The position numbers were made by a program, and so were the translations under genes. This document shows positions 35,035-44,100 of a stretch of 64,000 nt of DNA, in pieces. The stretch spans positions 62,001-126,000 of the forward strand of contig JAILAF010000069.1 of assembly GCA_024681775.1 (NCBI GenBank), written 5' to 3'. The notes beneath the pieces are model-generated. The model was not told the DNA's origin. It did not search any database and saw only the letters and a program-made list of their open reading frames with translations. The DNA is from Lachnospiraceae bacterium (lineage in GTDB: Bacteria > Bacillota > Clostridia > Lachnospirales > Lachnospiraceae). The first letter of the stretch is position 1. Each line of letters starts with the position of its first letter.

Positions 35035-35791
35035 TCCGAACCTTCTCCACGGGCAGGCTTTCTTTGTAATATTTTTTGGACATATTGGGGTAGGGGATCA
35101 CGATGTGCTTCGGCTGCTCCGCGGCCATGGCCGTGATGCGCTCCATGAGCTCTACAGCCACCGCCCTGCGCTCCTCCTTCCCCGGCACCGCCATGTCGTA
35201 ATACACCGGCTCCCCGTAGGTGACGGTTTTTAAGCTCGGCGCCAGATACATAGGGACAAAGGCCAGATCTTTCCCCGTCTTCTTCCGGTAGGTGCGGGCC
35301 ATATCGATGAATTTGTCCTGGAACTCATAGACGATATTGTTGTAGGGTGTGTAATGCTCCGGAAAGATCACGATGCGGTATCCCTTCTCCAGCCATTCCT
35401 GGGACTCCCGGAAGGTCTCTATGACACGCATGTCATGATACACCGGGATGCAGTGTGCGTTGCCGAAAACGCAGACCGCCAGGGGCGGGATCAGGTGACT
35501 CAGGAGCTTGAAAAAAGGCCTGGCAGCGGGCTTCGATCCGGACCAGAAATCCCGGTAGGAGTAAGCCGCCACCTCCTTAAGGTTCATCATTTCTCCGGCA
35601 CACCAGATGTAGTGGGGGCCGGGGGTATAGAGCTCCGCTTCCATGGGGCCGTACATGTGGCAGTGATTTCCCACGATGACACAGGCTCCCTCCGGGAGGT
35701 GCTCCGTACCGCGGATCTCATATTTCGGGGAAAAGACCTTCACCCCGAAACGGATCAGGCGGTAAAGCAGGCTGATCTTCTTGTCTTCCAT
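35015..35791 (-). CDS. PlsC-like lysophospholipid acyltransferase, divergent
   Basis: A 258-residue acyltransferase-fold protein. The HX4D position reads VGNHCHMYGPM, so the histidine is kept but the aspartate is replaced by glycine. The FPEG motif reads IFPEHYTPYN. These changes suggest altered chemistry or a different acceptor. The start is placed at ATG 35791, because the 16 upstream codons overlap the promoter region. It is the first gene of the lipid-type run PlsC-PAP2-CAT-ligase. Family membership is fairly sure; the reaction is not. Confidence 0.75.
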   Translation of the reverse strand: MEDKKISLLYRLIRFGVKVFSPKYEIRGTEHLPEGACVIVGNHCHMYGPMEAELYTPGPHYIWCAGEMMNLKEVAAYSYRDFWSGSKPAARPFFKLLSHLIPPLAVCVFGNAHCIPVYHDMRVIETFRESQEWLEKGYRIVIFPEHYTPYNNIVYEFQDKFIDMARTYRKKTGKDLAFVPMYLAPSLKTVTYGEPVYYDMAVPGKEERRAVAVELMERITAMAAEQPKHIVIPYPNMSKKYYKESLPVEKVRNEKTES

Positions 35792-35844
35792 AGTTGCTCT
35801 TGCTTTCTGCAGGTACTTGATATGCCCATAGCACATCACTCTAT

Positions 35845-35873
35845 ATCATACGCTTTTTCATAAGAAAAGTCAC
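35845..35873 (-). promoter_or_regulatory. Promoter of the PlsC-PAP2-ligase operon
   Basis: On the minus strand GTGACT and TATGAT are separated by 17 nt in an AT-rich patch, about 55 nt upstream of the PlsC-like start and after the terminator of the TIR gene. The -10 matches 5 of 6 and the -35 matches 4 of 6 consensus bases. Confidence 0.6.
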
Positions 35874-35929
35874 TTTAAGAAATTCATAAGATTTTCTCAA
35901 CAGTCCCCCGGAAGGCCGACGAAAAACCG

Positions 35930-35969
35930 CAAAAAAGCAGGAATGCGCACGATACGCACCCCTGCTTTA
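35930..35969 (-). terminator. Intrinsic terminator after the TIR gene
   Basis: On the minus strand AAAGCAGGGGTGCG pairs with TGCGCATTCCTGCTTT apart from small mismatches, and is followed by TTTTTTG. It ends the flavin reductase-TIR transcript. Confidence 0.8.
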
Positions 35970-35987
35970 CCGGGCGGCAGGTTCGAT

Positions 35988-38243
35988 CTACTCTCCCGTC
36001 GCCATACCGTCAAAATATTCCCACCACAGATCAAAGATCCTGCGCCCCAGCGGGTTGTTGGCATCCAGCACCGGAGCCGCGGAGTAAACGGGCCCCCCGG
36101 TGAGGGTGTGTCCTTCCGCCGGCGCAAAGAGCCGCCCGCAGGGACACAGATAGCTTTCCCGGATCCGAACCTCCTGCGCTCCGGCAAAGCCTGCGCGGAG
36201 CTGCTCCGAATGCCTCCCGGCAAAACGGGCCCGGTACATGTTTTTCCCGCAGGAGGGACATCTGCAGCCGGAAGCCGGAAGGCTCCCCTCCACAGGTCCG
36301 AAAACCCCCGCCGGCGCGGGTCCATCAAAGGTAAACAGACCGGGCAACTGTTCCGGGGGAACCATCACCTCAAACCACAGGGTCCTGCCGCGCAGGATCT
36401 GCCCCAGACGCTCCGGGCTTCCTTCATAACGCAGGTCTGCGGGAAAGTCCGGCGTGCTCTGCTGCCACTCCGCAACCACCTCTTCAAAAATGCCGAAATG
36501 CCGCAGATACCCTTCGGCAGTCCTTCGCATGGCATCGTCCTGCAGCGGGTCCTGCGCCAAAAACAGATAATCCTCTTTCAGACGCACATAATCCGACCCT
36601 ACCATGTACGCCACATCCAGGAGACTGTCCCTGCCCAGGACGCCTTCCAACGCCAGGGCCTCCTCCATCGCCCGCTCCAGATACCTGCGTGCCTGCAGGA
36701 TATTCTCCTCCGGACCGATCTGCCCCAGGCGGATCATGGAAAGGAGGGTCCTGCCGTAGTAGGCACAGACCTCAAAGAGCATCATGCGGGAACGGACATC
36801 ATGCAGGAGTTCCGCATTTGCCCGCAGCACGGGCTCAGCCTTGGAAAAGGCGGTCTCGGCGGACTCCGTATCCCCGCTCATGAGAAACACCTGGCCGAAG
36901 CGCAGATTTAAAGTGCCGGGACTGATCAGGGAGGATTGCTGTCCGCTCCGCAGAGAATACTGCAGCACGGGGACCTCCTCCGCAAGGAGCTCCGAAGCCT
37001 TTCTCCAGTCCTCCTTTTGCATATAATACCTGAAGAGATCCTCTCCCAGCTTGAAAACAGTCGGTGCAATGGAAAAGACCTTCTTCTCCGCGTCCGGGTC
37101 CGTCACCGCCTTCCGGCACAGCCTCTCAAAGGCCTGCTGCATCCAGGGGATGGCTGCCGTCTCCTTGCCGCTCTCCTGCAGCTCCCGGGCCATGCGGACG
37201 ATCCCCCAGATATACTCCAGACGGGCGGACTGCTCGAAGCAGTGTTTTGCCAGGGCCCGGTCGCGCTCGGTCAAGACCCCGGAGGCATAGGCTCTTCCCA
37301 GCCGGAACCACGCCTGCCCGGAGAGCTCGGGAAGCCTGCCCCCTGCTCTGCCAAAGGCTTCGTCAAGCCGCCCGCGGATCTTCCCGGGATCTCCGGAAAA
37401 GCACATCTCCCCGATGCCGGGGAAGGCTTCGACGAGGACAGCGGGATCCGCTTCCTCCATCATCACGGGCAGGATGATCTTCCCGGCACGGACCGCATCG
37501 GGGTATTCCTGTCTTATGACATAGTTGCCGTTTTCCAGGAGCCTGGGGGTGACCACCAACACAAAGACATCGCAGGCTTCCAGCTGCGCACGGATCTGCT
37601 CGTTGTAATCCTCTCCCGCCACCAGCGCATCGTCGTACCAGACCCCCACATCCCGGAGTTCTTTCCAGCTGCGCAGCAGGGAGAGAAATTCTTTCAGTCT
37701 CACCAGGTCCTTTTTCCGGTAGCTGAGGAAGATCCTGCCCCTGACCACGGGCTTCGGCGCTTCCTCCCAGACGGTCACATCCGCGTAGAGATTCACATAC
37801 CGCTCGATGAAGCTCTCCAGCTTCCGGGAAAAATCGGGAGCAGCGGCGCTCATCAGATGCAGGGACCCGAAGCGCTTCGTAAAGGCCGATCCCAGCCCCT
37901 CCTGCAGCGCAATGGGGAGCAGCACGCAGCCTGCGGCCTGAGCGGCGGGCAGCACCACGTTCCCTGCGACGCCGGGGTCTGCCAGAAAACGGGCGGTGAC
38001 CGCGATGACCACCGCCTTCATTTCACTCAAAACCGCCTGCAGCTCCGCAGGATCCGCTTCTGCCTCCCACCCCTTGGAGATCCGGATCTCCGCATGGAAG
38101 GACTCCCGGATCCGGGATGCGATCTCCCGCATGATCTCCAGATCCTCCGGATGTCCGCAGAGGTAGACGACCTCGTTTTTCCCCGGGTTCATCCCCGCCT
38201 CTTCCAGTGGATTCGGTATGACAAAATACGCTTTTTCTTCCAT
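35988..38243 (-). CDS. Double TIR-like, TPR and zinc ribbon protein
   Basis: A 751-residue multidomain protein. Residues 169-300 are a TIR domain: RIFLSYRKKDLVRLKEF, VGVWYDDALVAGEDYNEQI, and E246 in NYVIRQEYPDA at the position of the catalytic glutamate of TIR NADases. Residues 24-150 look like a second, degenerate TIR (VVYLCGHPEDLEIM) without that glutamate. Residues 320-620 are helical TPR/Sel1-like repeats. The C-terminus holds a zinc ribbon (CPSCGKNM, CPCGRLF). AAAGGAGCGG precedes the ATG. It is 30 nt after a flavin reductase. NAD cleavage and a sensing or defence role are inferences. Confidence 0.75.
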   Translation of the reverse strand: MEEKAYFVIPNPLEEAGMNPGKNEVVYLCGHPEDLEIMREIASRIRESFHAEIRISKGWEAEADPAELQAVLSEMKAVVIAVTARFLADPGVAGNVVLPAAQAAGCVLLPIALQEGLGSAFTKRFGSLHLMSAAAPDFSRKLESFIERYVNLYADVTVWEEAPKPVVRGRIFLSYRKKDLVRLKEFLSLLRSWKELRDVGVWYDDALVAGEDYNEQIRAQLEACDVFVLVVTPRLLENGNYVIRQEYPDAVRAGKIILPVMMEEADPAVLVEAFPGIGEMCFSGDPGKIRGRLDEAFGRAGGRLPELSGQAWFRLGRAYASGVLTERDRALAKHCFEQSARLEYIWGIVRMARELQESGKETAAIPWMQQAFERLCRKAVTDPDAEKKVFSIAPTVFKLGEDLFRYYMQKEDWRKASELLAEEVPVLQYSLRSGQQSSLISPGTLNLRFGQVFLMSGDTESAETAFSKAEPVLRANAELLHDVRSRMMLFEVCAYYGRTLLSMIRLGQIGPEENILQARRYLERAMEEALALEGVLGRDSLLDVAYMVGSDYVRLKEDYLFLAQDPLQDDAMRRTAEGYLRHFGIFEEVVAEWQQSTPDFPADLRYEGSPERLGQILRGRTLWFEVMVPPEQLPGLFTFDGPAPAGVFGPVEGSLPASGCRCPSCGKNMYRARFAGRHSEQLRAGFAGAQEVRIRESYLCPCGRLFAPAEGHTLTGGPVYSAAPVLDANNPLGRRIFDLWWEYFDGMATGE

Positions 38244-38273
38244 AGCCGCTCCTTTATGCCGTCGCTCTTTTTG

Positions 38274-38864
38274 TCATTTTTTCTTCTTTTGCACGGAGTA
38301 ACCGAATTTTCCGATGTAATCCCCCAGGGCATAGTACTCCCCGTGGGAGTAAGCGATAAGGTCCGTGGCCGCCAGGTCAAAACGCCCGCTTTCATCCATG
38401 TACGCCCCGCTGACGGTCACGCCTTTGATCTTCCCCAGGAAGAGGTCGTGGGACCCCAGAGGCAGGATCTGTGTCACCTCGCAATACAGGTTCACGGGAC
38501 TCTCGGCGATGGCCGGCGTCTCCATGAATTCCGAAACATACTCCGTCAGATGCATCTCCCGGAACTTGTCCACATCCCGTCCGGACTTGACGCCGCACCA
38601 GTCGCAGGCTTTGGCCAGATCCCGGTTCACCAGGTTCACTGCGAATTCCCCCGTGTCCCGGATGATGTCATGGGAAAATCGGGAGGGGCGCAGAGATATG
38701 GAAAGCATGGGCGGGTCGGAGTTGATGGTGCCGGCCCAGGCCACGGTGACGATATCGGGCCTTTCGCCGGGCCGCATGCAGCTCACCATCACCGCAGGAA
38801 CGGGATAGAGCATGTTGCCGGGCTTCCAGATCTCTTTGCACATTGCAGATGGATTTTCAGACAT
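38274..38864 (-). CDS. Flavin reductase-like FMN-binding protein
   Basis: A 196-residue member of the flavin reductase family. The core reads PVPAVMVSCMRPGERPDIVTVAWAG, then DPPMLSISLRPSRFSHDII and GEFAVNLVNRDLAKACDWCG, which binds FMN. Such proteins reduce flavin with NAD(P)H or accept electrons. I chose ATG 38864 because GGAAGGAG lies 8 nt before it; the track start is 18 codons upstream. It is cotranscribed with the TIR gene. Since TIR enzymes use NAD, the pairing may matter, though this is speculative. Confidence 0.85.
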   Translation of the reverse strand: MSENPSAMCKEIWKPGNMLYPVPAVMVSCMRPGERPDIVTVAWAGTINSDPPMLSISLRPSRFSHDIIRDTGEFAVNLVNRDLAKACDWCGVKSGRDVDKFREMHLTEYVSEFMETPAIAESPVNLYCEVTQILPLGSHDLFLGKIKGVTVSGAYMDESGRFDLAATDLIAYSHGEYYALGDYIGKFGYSVQKKKK

Positions 38865-38943
38865 AAAAAACACTCCTTCCGACCGGTCCCGGGCCCTTTT
38901 CCGGACGGATCCGGCCATATCGGAAAATTTGTAGAAAAAACAA

Positions 38944-38973
38944 ATGACAGCAAAAAAGCAGCCGTGCTATAAT
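38944..38973 (+). promoter_or_regulatory. Promoter of the AGCS symporter gene
   Basis: ATGACA and TATAAT with 18 nt between. The roughly 105-nt leader that follows contains GTGT/ACAC and AGCCG/CGGCT stems but no riboswitch that I recognise. Confidence 0.65.
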
Positions 38974-39084
38974 GCTTTCAATTGGTAAAGCATTAAAGGG
39001 CCAAAGTGTGCACCGTACACGGAGGAAAAGCCAGCCCCAAGGAGCCGCACACACGGCTTCTCTATGAGGAGGAAGGGAGAATTT

Positions 39085-40626
39085 ATGAGCGATTTTATGA
39101 CGAACCTGACGCAGGTCAACGATGCGATCAACTCTTTCGTATGGGTAAAGATCGGATTGTTTCTGCTCCTGGGCACCGGCCTGGTGACGACCTGCATCAC
39201 GAAATGCTTTCAGATCACCCATCTGAGGCATTGGTGGAAGGAGACCATCGGATCGGTCTTCTCCAAGGATACCCATCAGAAGCTGGGTAAGAAATCCGGA
39301 TCCGTTTCGCAGTTCCAGGCGCTCTGTACTGCGCTTGCAGCCACCATCGGTACCGGCAACATCGCGGGTGTCTCCGCAGCCATCTGTCTGGGCGGCCCCG
39401 GCGCCGTGTTCTGGATGTGGATCGCAGCCTTTCTGGGCATGATGACCAACTACTCCGAGAACATCCTGGGCATCTACTACCGCAGGAAGAATTCCGAGGG
39501 TGAGTGGAGCGGCGGTGCCATGTACTATCTGAAGGACGGCCTGGGCTCCTACAAGGGATGCAAAAAGCTGGGCTCCTTCCTGGCAGCCCTGTTCTCGGTC
39601 TTTGCGGTGCTGGCTTCCTTCGGCATCGGCAACATGGGACAGATCAACAAGATCACGCTGAACATCAAGTCCGCCTTTTTCTCCAACATCAACGCCACTG
39701 AGATCGCAGGCGTCAGCTTCGTGAACTGGGCCATCGGCTTCTGTCTGATGCTGGTGGGCGGTTTCGTCATCATCGGAGGTCTGCAGAGGATCGCAGCCTT
39801 CGCAGAGAAGGTGGTACCCTTCATGGCAGTGCTCTATGTCTTCGGCGCGCTCATCGTATTTTTCATGCACATCGGCACGGTGGGAGCCATGTTCAAGGCC
39901 ATCTTCCGTTTTGCCTTCGGTATCCGTGCGGTTGCCGGCGGCGCAGCGGGCGTAGCCATTTCCCAGGTCATCACCCAGGGATGCAAGCGCGGCGTCTTCT
40001 CCAACGAGGCCGGCCTGGGTTCTTCCGTTATGGTCCATTCCAACTCCAACGTCAAGGAGCCCGTAAAGCAGGGTCTGTGGGGCATCTTTGAGGTCTTTGC
40101 GGACACCATGATCGTCTGCACCATGACTGCTGTGGTGGTCCTGAGCTCCGGCGCCATCGATCTGGAGACGGGACTGGTGCGAGAGGGAACCGACGATGCC
40201 ACGCTGGTGGCGACCGCCTTCGGTAATGTCTTCGGACAGCCCGGTCAGTGGTTCATCGCCATCGCAGTGCTGCTCTTTGCCTTCACCACGGTGCTGGGCT
40301 GGTCCCACTACGGCTCCAAGGCCATCGAGTATCTCTTCGGTGTCAAGGGTGCCAAGGTCTACCGCATCATCTTCGTGCTGATGATGATCTCCGGTGCGGT
40401 CATGACTTCCTCCCTGGCATGGGACATCTCCGATACCTTTAACGGTCTCATGATGATCCCCAACCTCATCGGTGTGCTCTCCCTGACGCCCCTGGTGATC
40501 AGGCTCACCAACAACTACGTGGAGCGCAGGATCAAGGGCAAGGATGTGGAGCCACTCCTCTCCTACGATCAGAAGATCCAGGCGGAGTATGCCCCCATCG
40601 TAAAGGCAGAGCAGGAGGCAAACTAA
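39085..40626 (+). CDS. Sodium:alanine/glycine symporter, AGCS family
   Basis: A 513-residue integral membrane transporter with about ten hydrophobic helices. The family signature is clear: AATIGTGNIAGVSAAICLGGPGAVFWMW, followed by GMMTNYSENILGIYYR and later KRGVFSNEAGLGSS. AGCS proteins import alanine or glycine with Na+. I chose ATG 39085, preceded by GGGAG, over the ATG at 39064. Its stop is only 6 bp from the stop of the convergent diguanylate cyclase, leaving no room for a separate terminator. Confidence 0.93.
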   Translation: MSDFMTNLTQVNDAINSFVWVKIGLFLLLGTGLVTTCITKCFQITHLRHWWKETIGSVFSKDTHQKLGKKSGSVSQFQALCTALAATIGTGNIAGVSAAICLGGPGAVFWMWIAAFLGMMTNYSENILGIYYRRKNSEGEWSGGAMYYLKDGLGSYKGCKKLGSFLAALFSVFAVLASFGIGNMGQINKITLNIKSAFFSNINATEIAGVSFVNWAIGFCLMLVGGFVIIGGLQRIAAFAEKVVPFMAVLYVFGALIVFFMHIGTVGAMFKAIFRFAFGIRAVAGGAAGVAISQVITQGCKRGVFSNEAGLGSSVMVHSNSNVKEPVKQGLWGIFEVFADTMIVCTMTAVVVLSSGAIDLETGLVREGTDDATLVATAFGNVFGQPGQWFIAIAVLLFAFTTVLGWSHYGSKAIEYLFGVKGAKVYRIIFVLMMISGAVMTSSLAWDISDTFNGLMMIPNLIGVLSLTPLVIRLTNNYVERRIKGKDVEPLLSYDQKIQAEYAPIVKAEQEAN

Positions 40627-40632
40627 CCGTTC

Positions 40633-42231
40633 TCAGCGGGAGCCTTTTCTGTAGCGCTTGTTCTCGTACATTCTTTCATCGGCTTCACGGTACATCTGGC
40701 GATAGTTGATGCTGTCCTTCGCCTTGTAGAAGCCAATGGAGAATTCCAGTTCCACCATGACCCCGTTTTCCAGCTCCGAGAGATGGCCGTTCTGACGCAG
40801 GCGCAGGTTCTCCAGCACCCCGTCCAGGAGGTTTTCGCTCTCGTAGCCGTACAAAAACAGAACAAACTCGTCTCCGCCCGTTCTGGAGCAGAGCGATTTC
40901 CGGACGCCTGCACTGTTCAGGGTCTCAGCGATCCTGTTCAGGTAGGCGTCTCCGCAATTATGGCCGTAGGTATCGTTGATCTTCTTCAGACCGTCCGCGT
41001 CCGCCATGATCAGGGCGCAATATCCCACAAACTCGCCCTTCGCCAGCACCTCATCCAGGCGGCGCTCCAGGCCTCTGCGGTTCAGGAGTCCCGTCAGCAG
41101 ATCCATGTCACGTTCCTTCTCGATCTGCTTCCGGGATGCGGTCAGGGAGCTGACCATCTCGTTGATGTGGGTGCTGAGCTCTTCAAACTCCTGGTAATCG
41201 TTCACCTTCACCTCGGTGGTCAGGTCACCGTCGGTGATCTTGCGCAGGCTCTCGTTGATCAGGAAAATATTGTGGATCACGGCGCGCTCCATATAGTTGC
41301 TCACTGCCACCAGGACCATGGCGGCCACCGCCAGAAGGCCCAGGGCGAACCACAGACAGGAACTCATGACAGGGGCAAACATCACGGAGCGGTTGACCAC
41401 GTAAGCGATCATGGTGTTCTGCACTTCCGAGCAGATCACGTAGCTGGGGACGCCGTCCACCTCCGCGAAAAATCCCGCGTTCAGGCGGATATCCTCGTAG
41501 GCGGGGAAGCCTGCCCGCTCCATCGTCCGGTTGTTCATGGAGGTGTTGGTACATCCCAGGATGGTCTGAGATTCCGGATCGATGGCAAAAAAGTCCACGC
41601 CGTAATTGGTCTTCAGCAGGGAAAAGATGTAGGAAAGCTCGTTCTTCGCTCGAGCCCGCAGCACCGCCTCGGGGTACATGCCGATCTGCAGGATGAACTC
41701 CCCGTCGGGGCTCCAGACGGCGGAGTACTGCACCAGCTTGCCCTCCGCGGTATTTTTCTCAATGCCCTGAACCAGCTTCAGGGTCTTGTCCGTGACCATG
41801 GGCTTAAAGAAGGAGATCTGCTCACCGTCGTCCACGCTGTAGCCGTAGTACTGGGGCTGGGTGCCGAAGATGATGACACCCTCCTTGTTGAAGATGTGGA
41901 TCTCGTTGATCTCCACCATCTCCGCGATCCGGAAGAGTTCTTCGATGTCCTCCTTCTCCAGGATCTCGGGCATGGACTGAAGGATGTATGCTACGGTCTC
42001 CGCATTTGCCAGACAGCTCCGGGAATAATCCCGGCTGATCTCCTCCAGGTCCTCCTCGTTCTGCGACAGGATATTTCCCACCTGCTCAAAGGCAGCCTGG
42101 GCGTCCTCCGCCCTCCGGACCGTCACGTTCCGAAACTGCAGCGCCAGCATACAGATCATAGTGATGACCATCATGGCGATGACGATGGTGATCAGATATT
42201 TGAATACTCTTTTACGAAGATGAGGTATCAT
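40633..42231 (-). CDS. Membrane-bound diguanylate cyclase (HAMP-GGDEF)
   Basis: A 532-residue sensor enzyme that makes c-di-GMP. It has an N-terminal membrane helix (YLITIVIAMMVITMICML), an extracytoplasmic Cache-like sensor domain of about 250 residues, a second membrane helix near residue 290, a HAMP-like segment, and a GGDEF domain with an intact RTGGDEFVLF active site. The inhibitory RxxD site upstream reads RKSL, so product inhibition is probably absent. AAGGAGA precedes the ATG. c-di-GMP is a natural partner for the flagellar genes elsewhere in the window. Confidence 0.92.
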   Translation of the reverse strand: MIPHLRKRVFKYLITIVIAMMVITMICMLALQFRNVTVRRAEDAQAAFEQVGNILSQNEEDLEEISRDYSRSCLANAETVAYILQSMPEILEKEDIEELFRIAEMVEINEIHIFNKEGVIIFGTQPQYYGYSVDDGEQISFFKPMVTDKTLKLVQGIEKNTAEGKLVQYSAVWSPDGEFILQIGMYPEAVLRARAKNELSYIFSLLKTNYGVDFFAIDPESQTILGCTNTSMNNRTMERAGFPAYEDIRLNAGFFAEVDGVPSYVICSEVQNTMIAYVVNRSVMFAPVMSSCLWFALGLLAVAAMVLVAVSNYMERAVIHNIFLINESLRKITDGDLTTEVKVNDYQEFEELSTHINEMVSSLTASRKQIEKERDMDLLTGLLNRRGLERRLDEVLAKGEFVGYCALIMADADGLKKINDTYGHNCGDAYLNRIAETLNSAGVRKSLCSRTGGDEFVLFLYGYESENLLDGVLENLRLRQNGHLSELENGVMVELEFSIGFYKAKDSINYRQMYREADERMYENKRYRKGSR

Positions 42232-42289
42232 AGTCCGTTCTCCTTACAGATGTCAGGGTAATATTTATATTTTACCATATTTTATGCAT

Positions 42290-42322
42290 AAAAAAAACGG
42301 ATACCCGAAGGTATCCGCTTTT
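42290..42322 (-). terminator. Intrinsic terminator after the ABC exporter operon
   Basis: A perfect CGGATACC/GGTATCCG stem with a 4-nt loop is followed on the minus strand by eight Ts. It separates the ABC exporter from the diguanylate cyclase gene. Confidence 0.85.
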
Positions 42323-42363
42323 TCGTTACTACCCGTAAACACTGCCTTTCCGGAGGAAGCAGG

Positions 42364-44100
42364 CTATGCCAGTTTCCAGCTGACGGCCTGCTTTCTTCCC
42401 AGGATGAAGTTCCGGTAGATCCCATCCTGCCGGAGGAGTTCCTCATGCCGACCTCGCTGCACGATCTTCCCGCGGTCCACCACAAGGATCTGGTCCGCAT
42501 TCCGGACGGTCTTGAGCCTGTGAGCGATCATGATGATGGTCTTGCGTCTGGTGAGATTCCCGATGGCTTCGGTCAGCTCCTTTTCGTTCTCGGGATCCAC
42601 ATTGGCCGTTGCCTCGTCCAGGATGATGATGGGAGCATCCTTCATGATGGCGCGGGCAATGGCGATCCGCTGTTTTTCTCCGCCGGACAGGGTGGCTCCG
42701 CCTTCACCGACGACCGTGTCATATCCGTCCGGCAGGGCGGAGATGAAGTCGTGGCAGGCAGCCTTTTTCGCCGCCTCGATCACCTCTTCCATGGTGGCGT
42801 CCGGCTTGCCGAAGCGGATGTTATTGGCGATGGTATCTTCAAAGAGATACACCTTCTGGAACACGAAGCTGAAATTCTCCATCAGGGAGTCGAAACTGTA
42901 ATCCCGCACATCCCTTCCGCCCAGGGTGACCCTGCCCTCCTGCACATCCCAGAAACGGGCGATGAGGGAGGTGATGGTGGTCTTGCCTCCGCCGGAGGGA
43001 CCCACAATGGCGGTGGTGGTATTTTCCCGGATGTCCAGCGTCACATCGTCGATGATCTTCCGGTTCTCATAAGCAAAGCTCACATGCTCCAGATGAATGT
43101 CCCTGTTCGCGGGGCGTATCTCCTCCCCATTGGTATCCATCTGTTCCACTTCCAGGATCCCGTTTGCCAGATCCACGCCTTTTCCGATGATCTTCAGCAG
43201 TGCCGTAAAGGTGCCGGCCAGATCCAGGGAGTCAAAGACCATATAGGAGCACAGCAGCATGGTGATGGTATAGACCAGGTCCATGGAGCCGTCAAAATAA
43301 AACCGCAGGGAAGCGCAGGCGATGGCCACACCCATCAGCTTGGTGATCAGGTTCTGCAGCCCCACCGCAGGAATGGCAGCCAGCTCCGCGCGGATGTCCG
43401 CATTTTTCTTCCGGTCGATGGCCTGCTGCAGACGGGAACGGTTCCGTCCGATGATGTTGTAGTTGCGGATCTCCGCGATCCCCTGGATATACTCCAGGAT
43501 CACGCCCACCATGTCCCGGTCGGCAGCGAGCTTTTCGTCCGCCACCTCTGCCACGCTTCTGTTGGTGCGGCGATTGACCAGAAGGAACAGCCCCAGGCCC
43601 GCCAGGGAGATGATGCCGATGCGCACGTCAAAGAAAAACATGAAGACGATCACAACAGCCGTTGTGATGCTCCCCTGCAGGACCATCATGATAGCCCTGG
43701 TGGCGATGTCTCCCGTCTGCTCCATGGTATTGGTGGTGACGGAAGTGATATGTCCCAGACTCGTGTCATTGAAATACCCCATGGGCAGGTAACGGAGATG
43801 CTCTCCGATCTCGATACGCTTTCCGGCACAGGTGTCATATCCCGCCTCGGTCTGCAGCATGGAGGAGAAGCGGCTCACTACCATTTTCCCTACAGTGCTG
43901 AGGAGCATGAGGCCGATGACGATCAGGAAGGTGCCCGCAGTGATTTCTCCGGACAGCACCGCACCGATGGCGAAAAACGCTGCCGGGATCTTCATGGCGG
44001 TAAAGAGGGCTTCCAGTACCCCCAGTGCGACGGACTTGTAGAATTTTTTCCGGTTCTTCTCATTGCAAAAGTCAAAGAACTTCTTCACCATCTTAAGCAT
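42364..44100 (-). CDS. ABC exporter half-transporter (second subunit)
   Basis: A 578-residue permease-ATPase fusion: six transmembrane helices followed by an ABC ATPase with Walker A GPSGGGKTT, LSGGEKQR signature, and Walker B IIILDEATANVD. AAGGAGG lies 6 nt before the ATG at 44100, and the start overlaps the stop of the first subunit by 8 nt, so it pairs with it as a heterodimer. Such exporters, often with TetR control, expel drugs, peptides or siderophore-like compounds. The substrate is unknown. Confidence 0.92.
   Translation of the reverse strand: MLKMVKKFFDFCNEKNRKKFYKSVALGVLEALFTAMKIPAAFFAIGAVLSGEITAGTFLIVIGLMLLSTVGKMVVSRFSSMLQTEAGYDTCAGKRIEIGEHLRYLPMGYFNDTSLGHITSVTTNTMEQTGDIATRAIMMVLQGSITTAVVIVFMFFFDVRIGIISLAGLGLFLLVNRRTNRSVAEVADEKLAADRDMVGVILEYIQGIAEIRNYNIIGRNRSRLQQAIDRKKNADIRAELAAIPAVGLQNLITKLMGVAIACASLRFYFDGSMDLVYTITMLLCSYMVFDSLDLAGTFTALLKIIGKGVDLANGILEVEQMDTNGEEIRPANRDIHLEHVSFAYENRKIIDDVTLDIRENTTTAIVGPSGGGKTTITSLIARFWDVQEGRVTLGGRDVRDYSFDSLMENFSFVFQKVYLFEDTIANNIRFGKPDATMEEVIEAAKKAACHDFISALPDGYDTVVGEGGATLSGGEKQRIAIARAIMKDAPIIILDEATANVDPENEKELTEAIGNLTRRKTIIMIAHRLKTVRNADQILVVDRGKIVQRGRHEELLRQDGIYRNFILGRKQAVSWKLA

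Noticed and set aside
38974-39084. Possible riboswitch in the AGCS leader
   Set aside because: Two small stems are visible, but no conserved glycine or other riboswitch core could be recognised.
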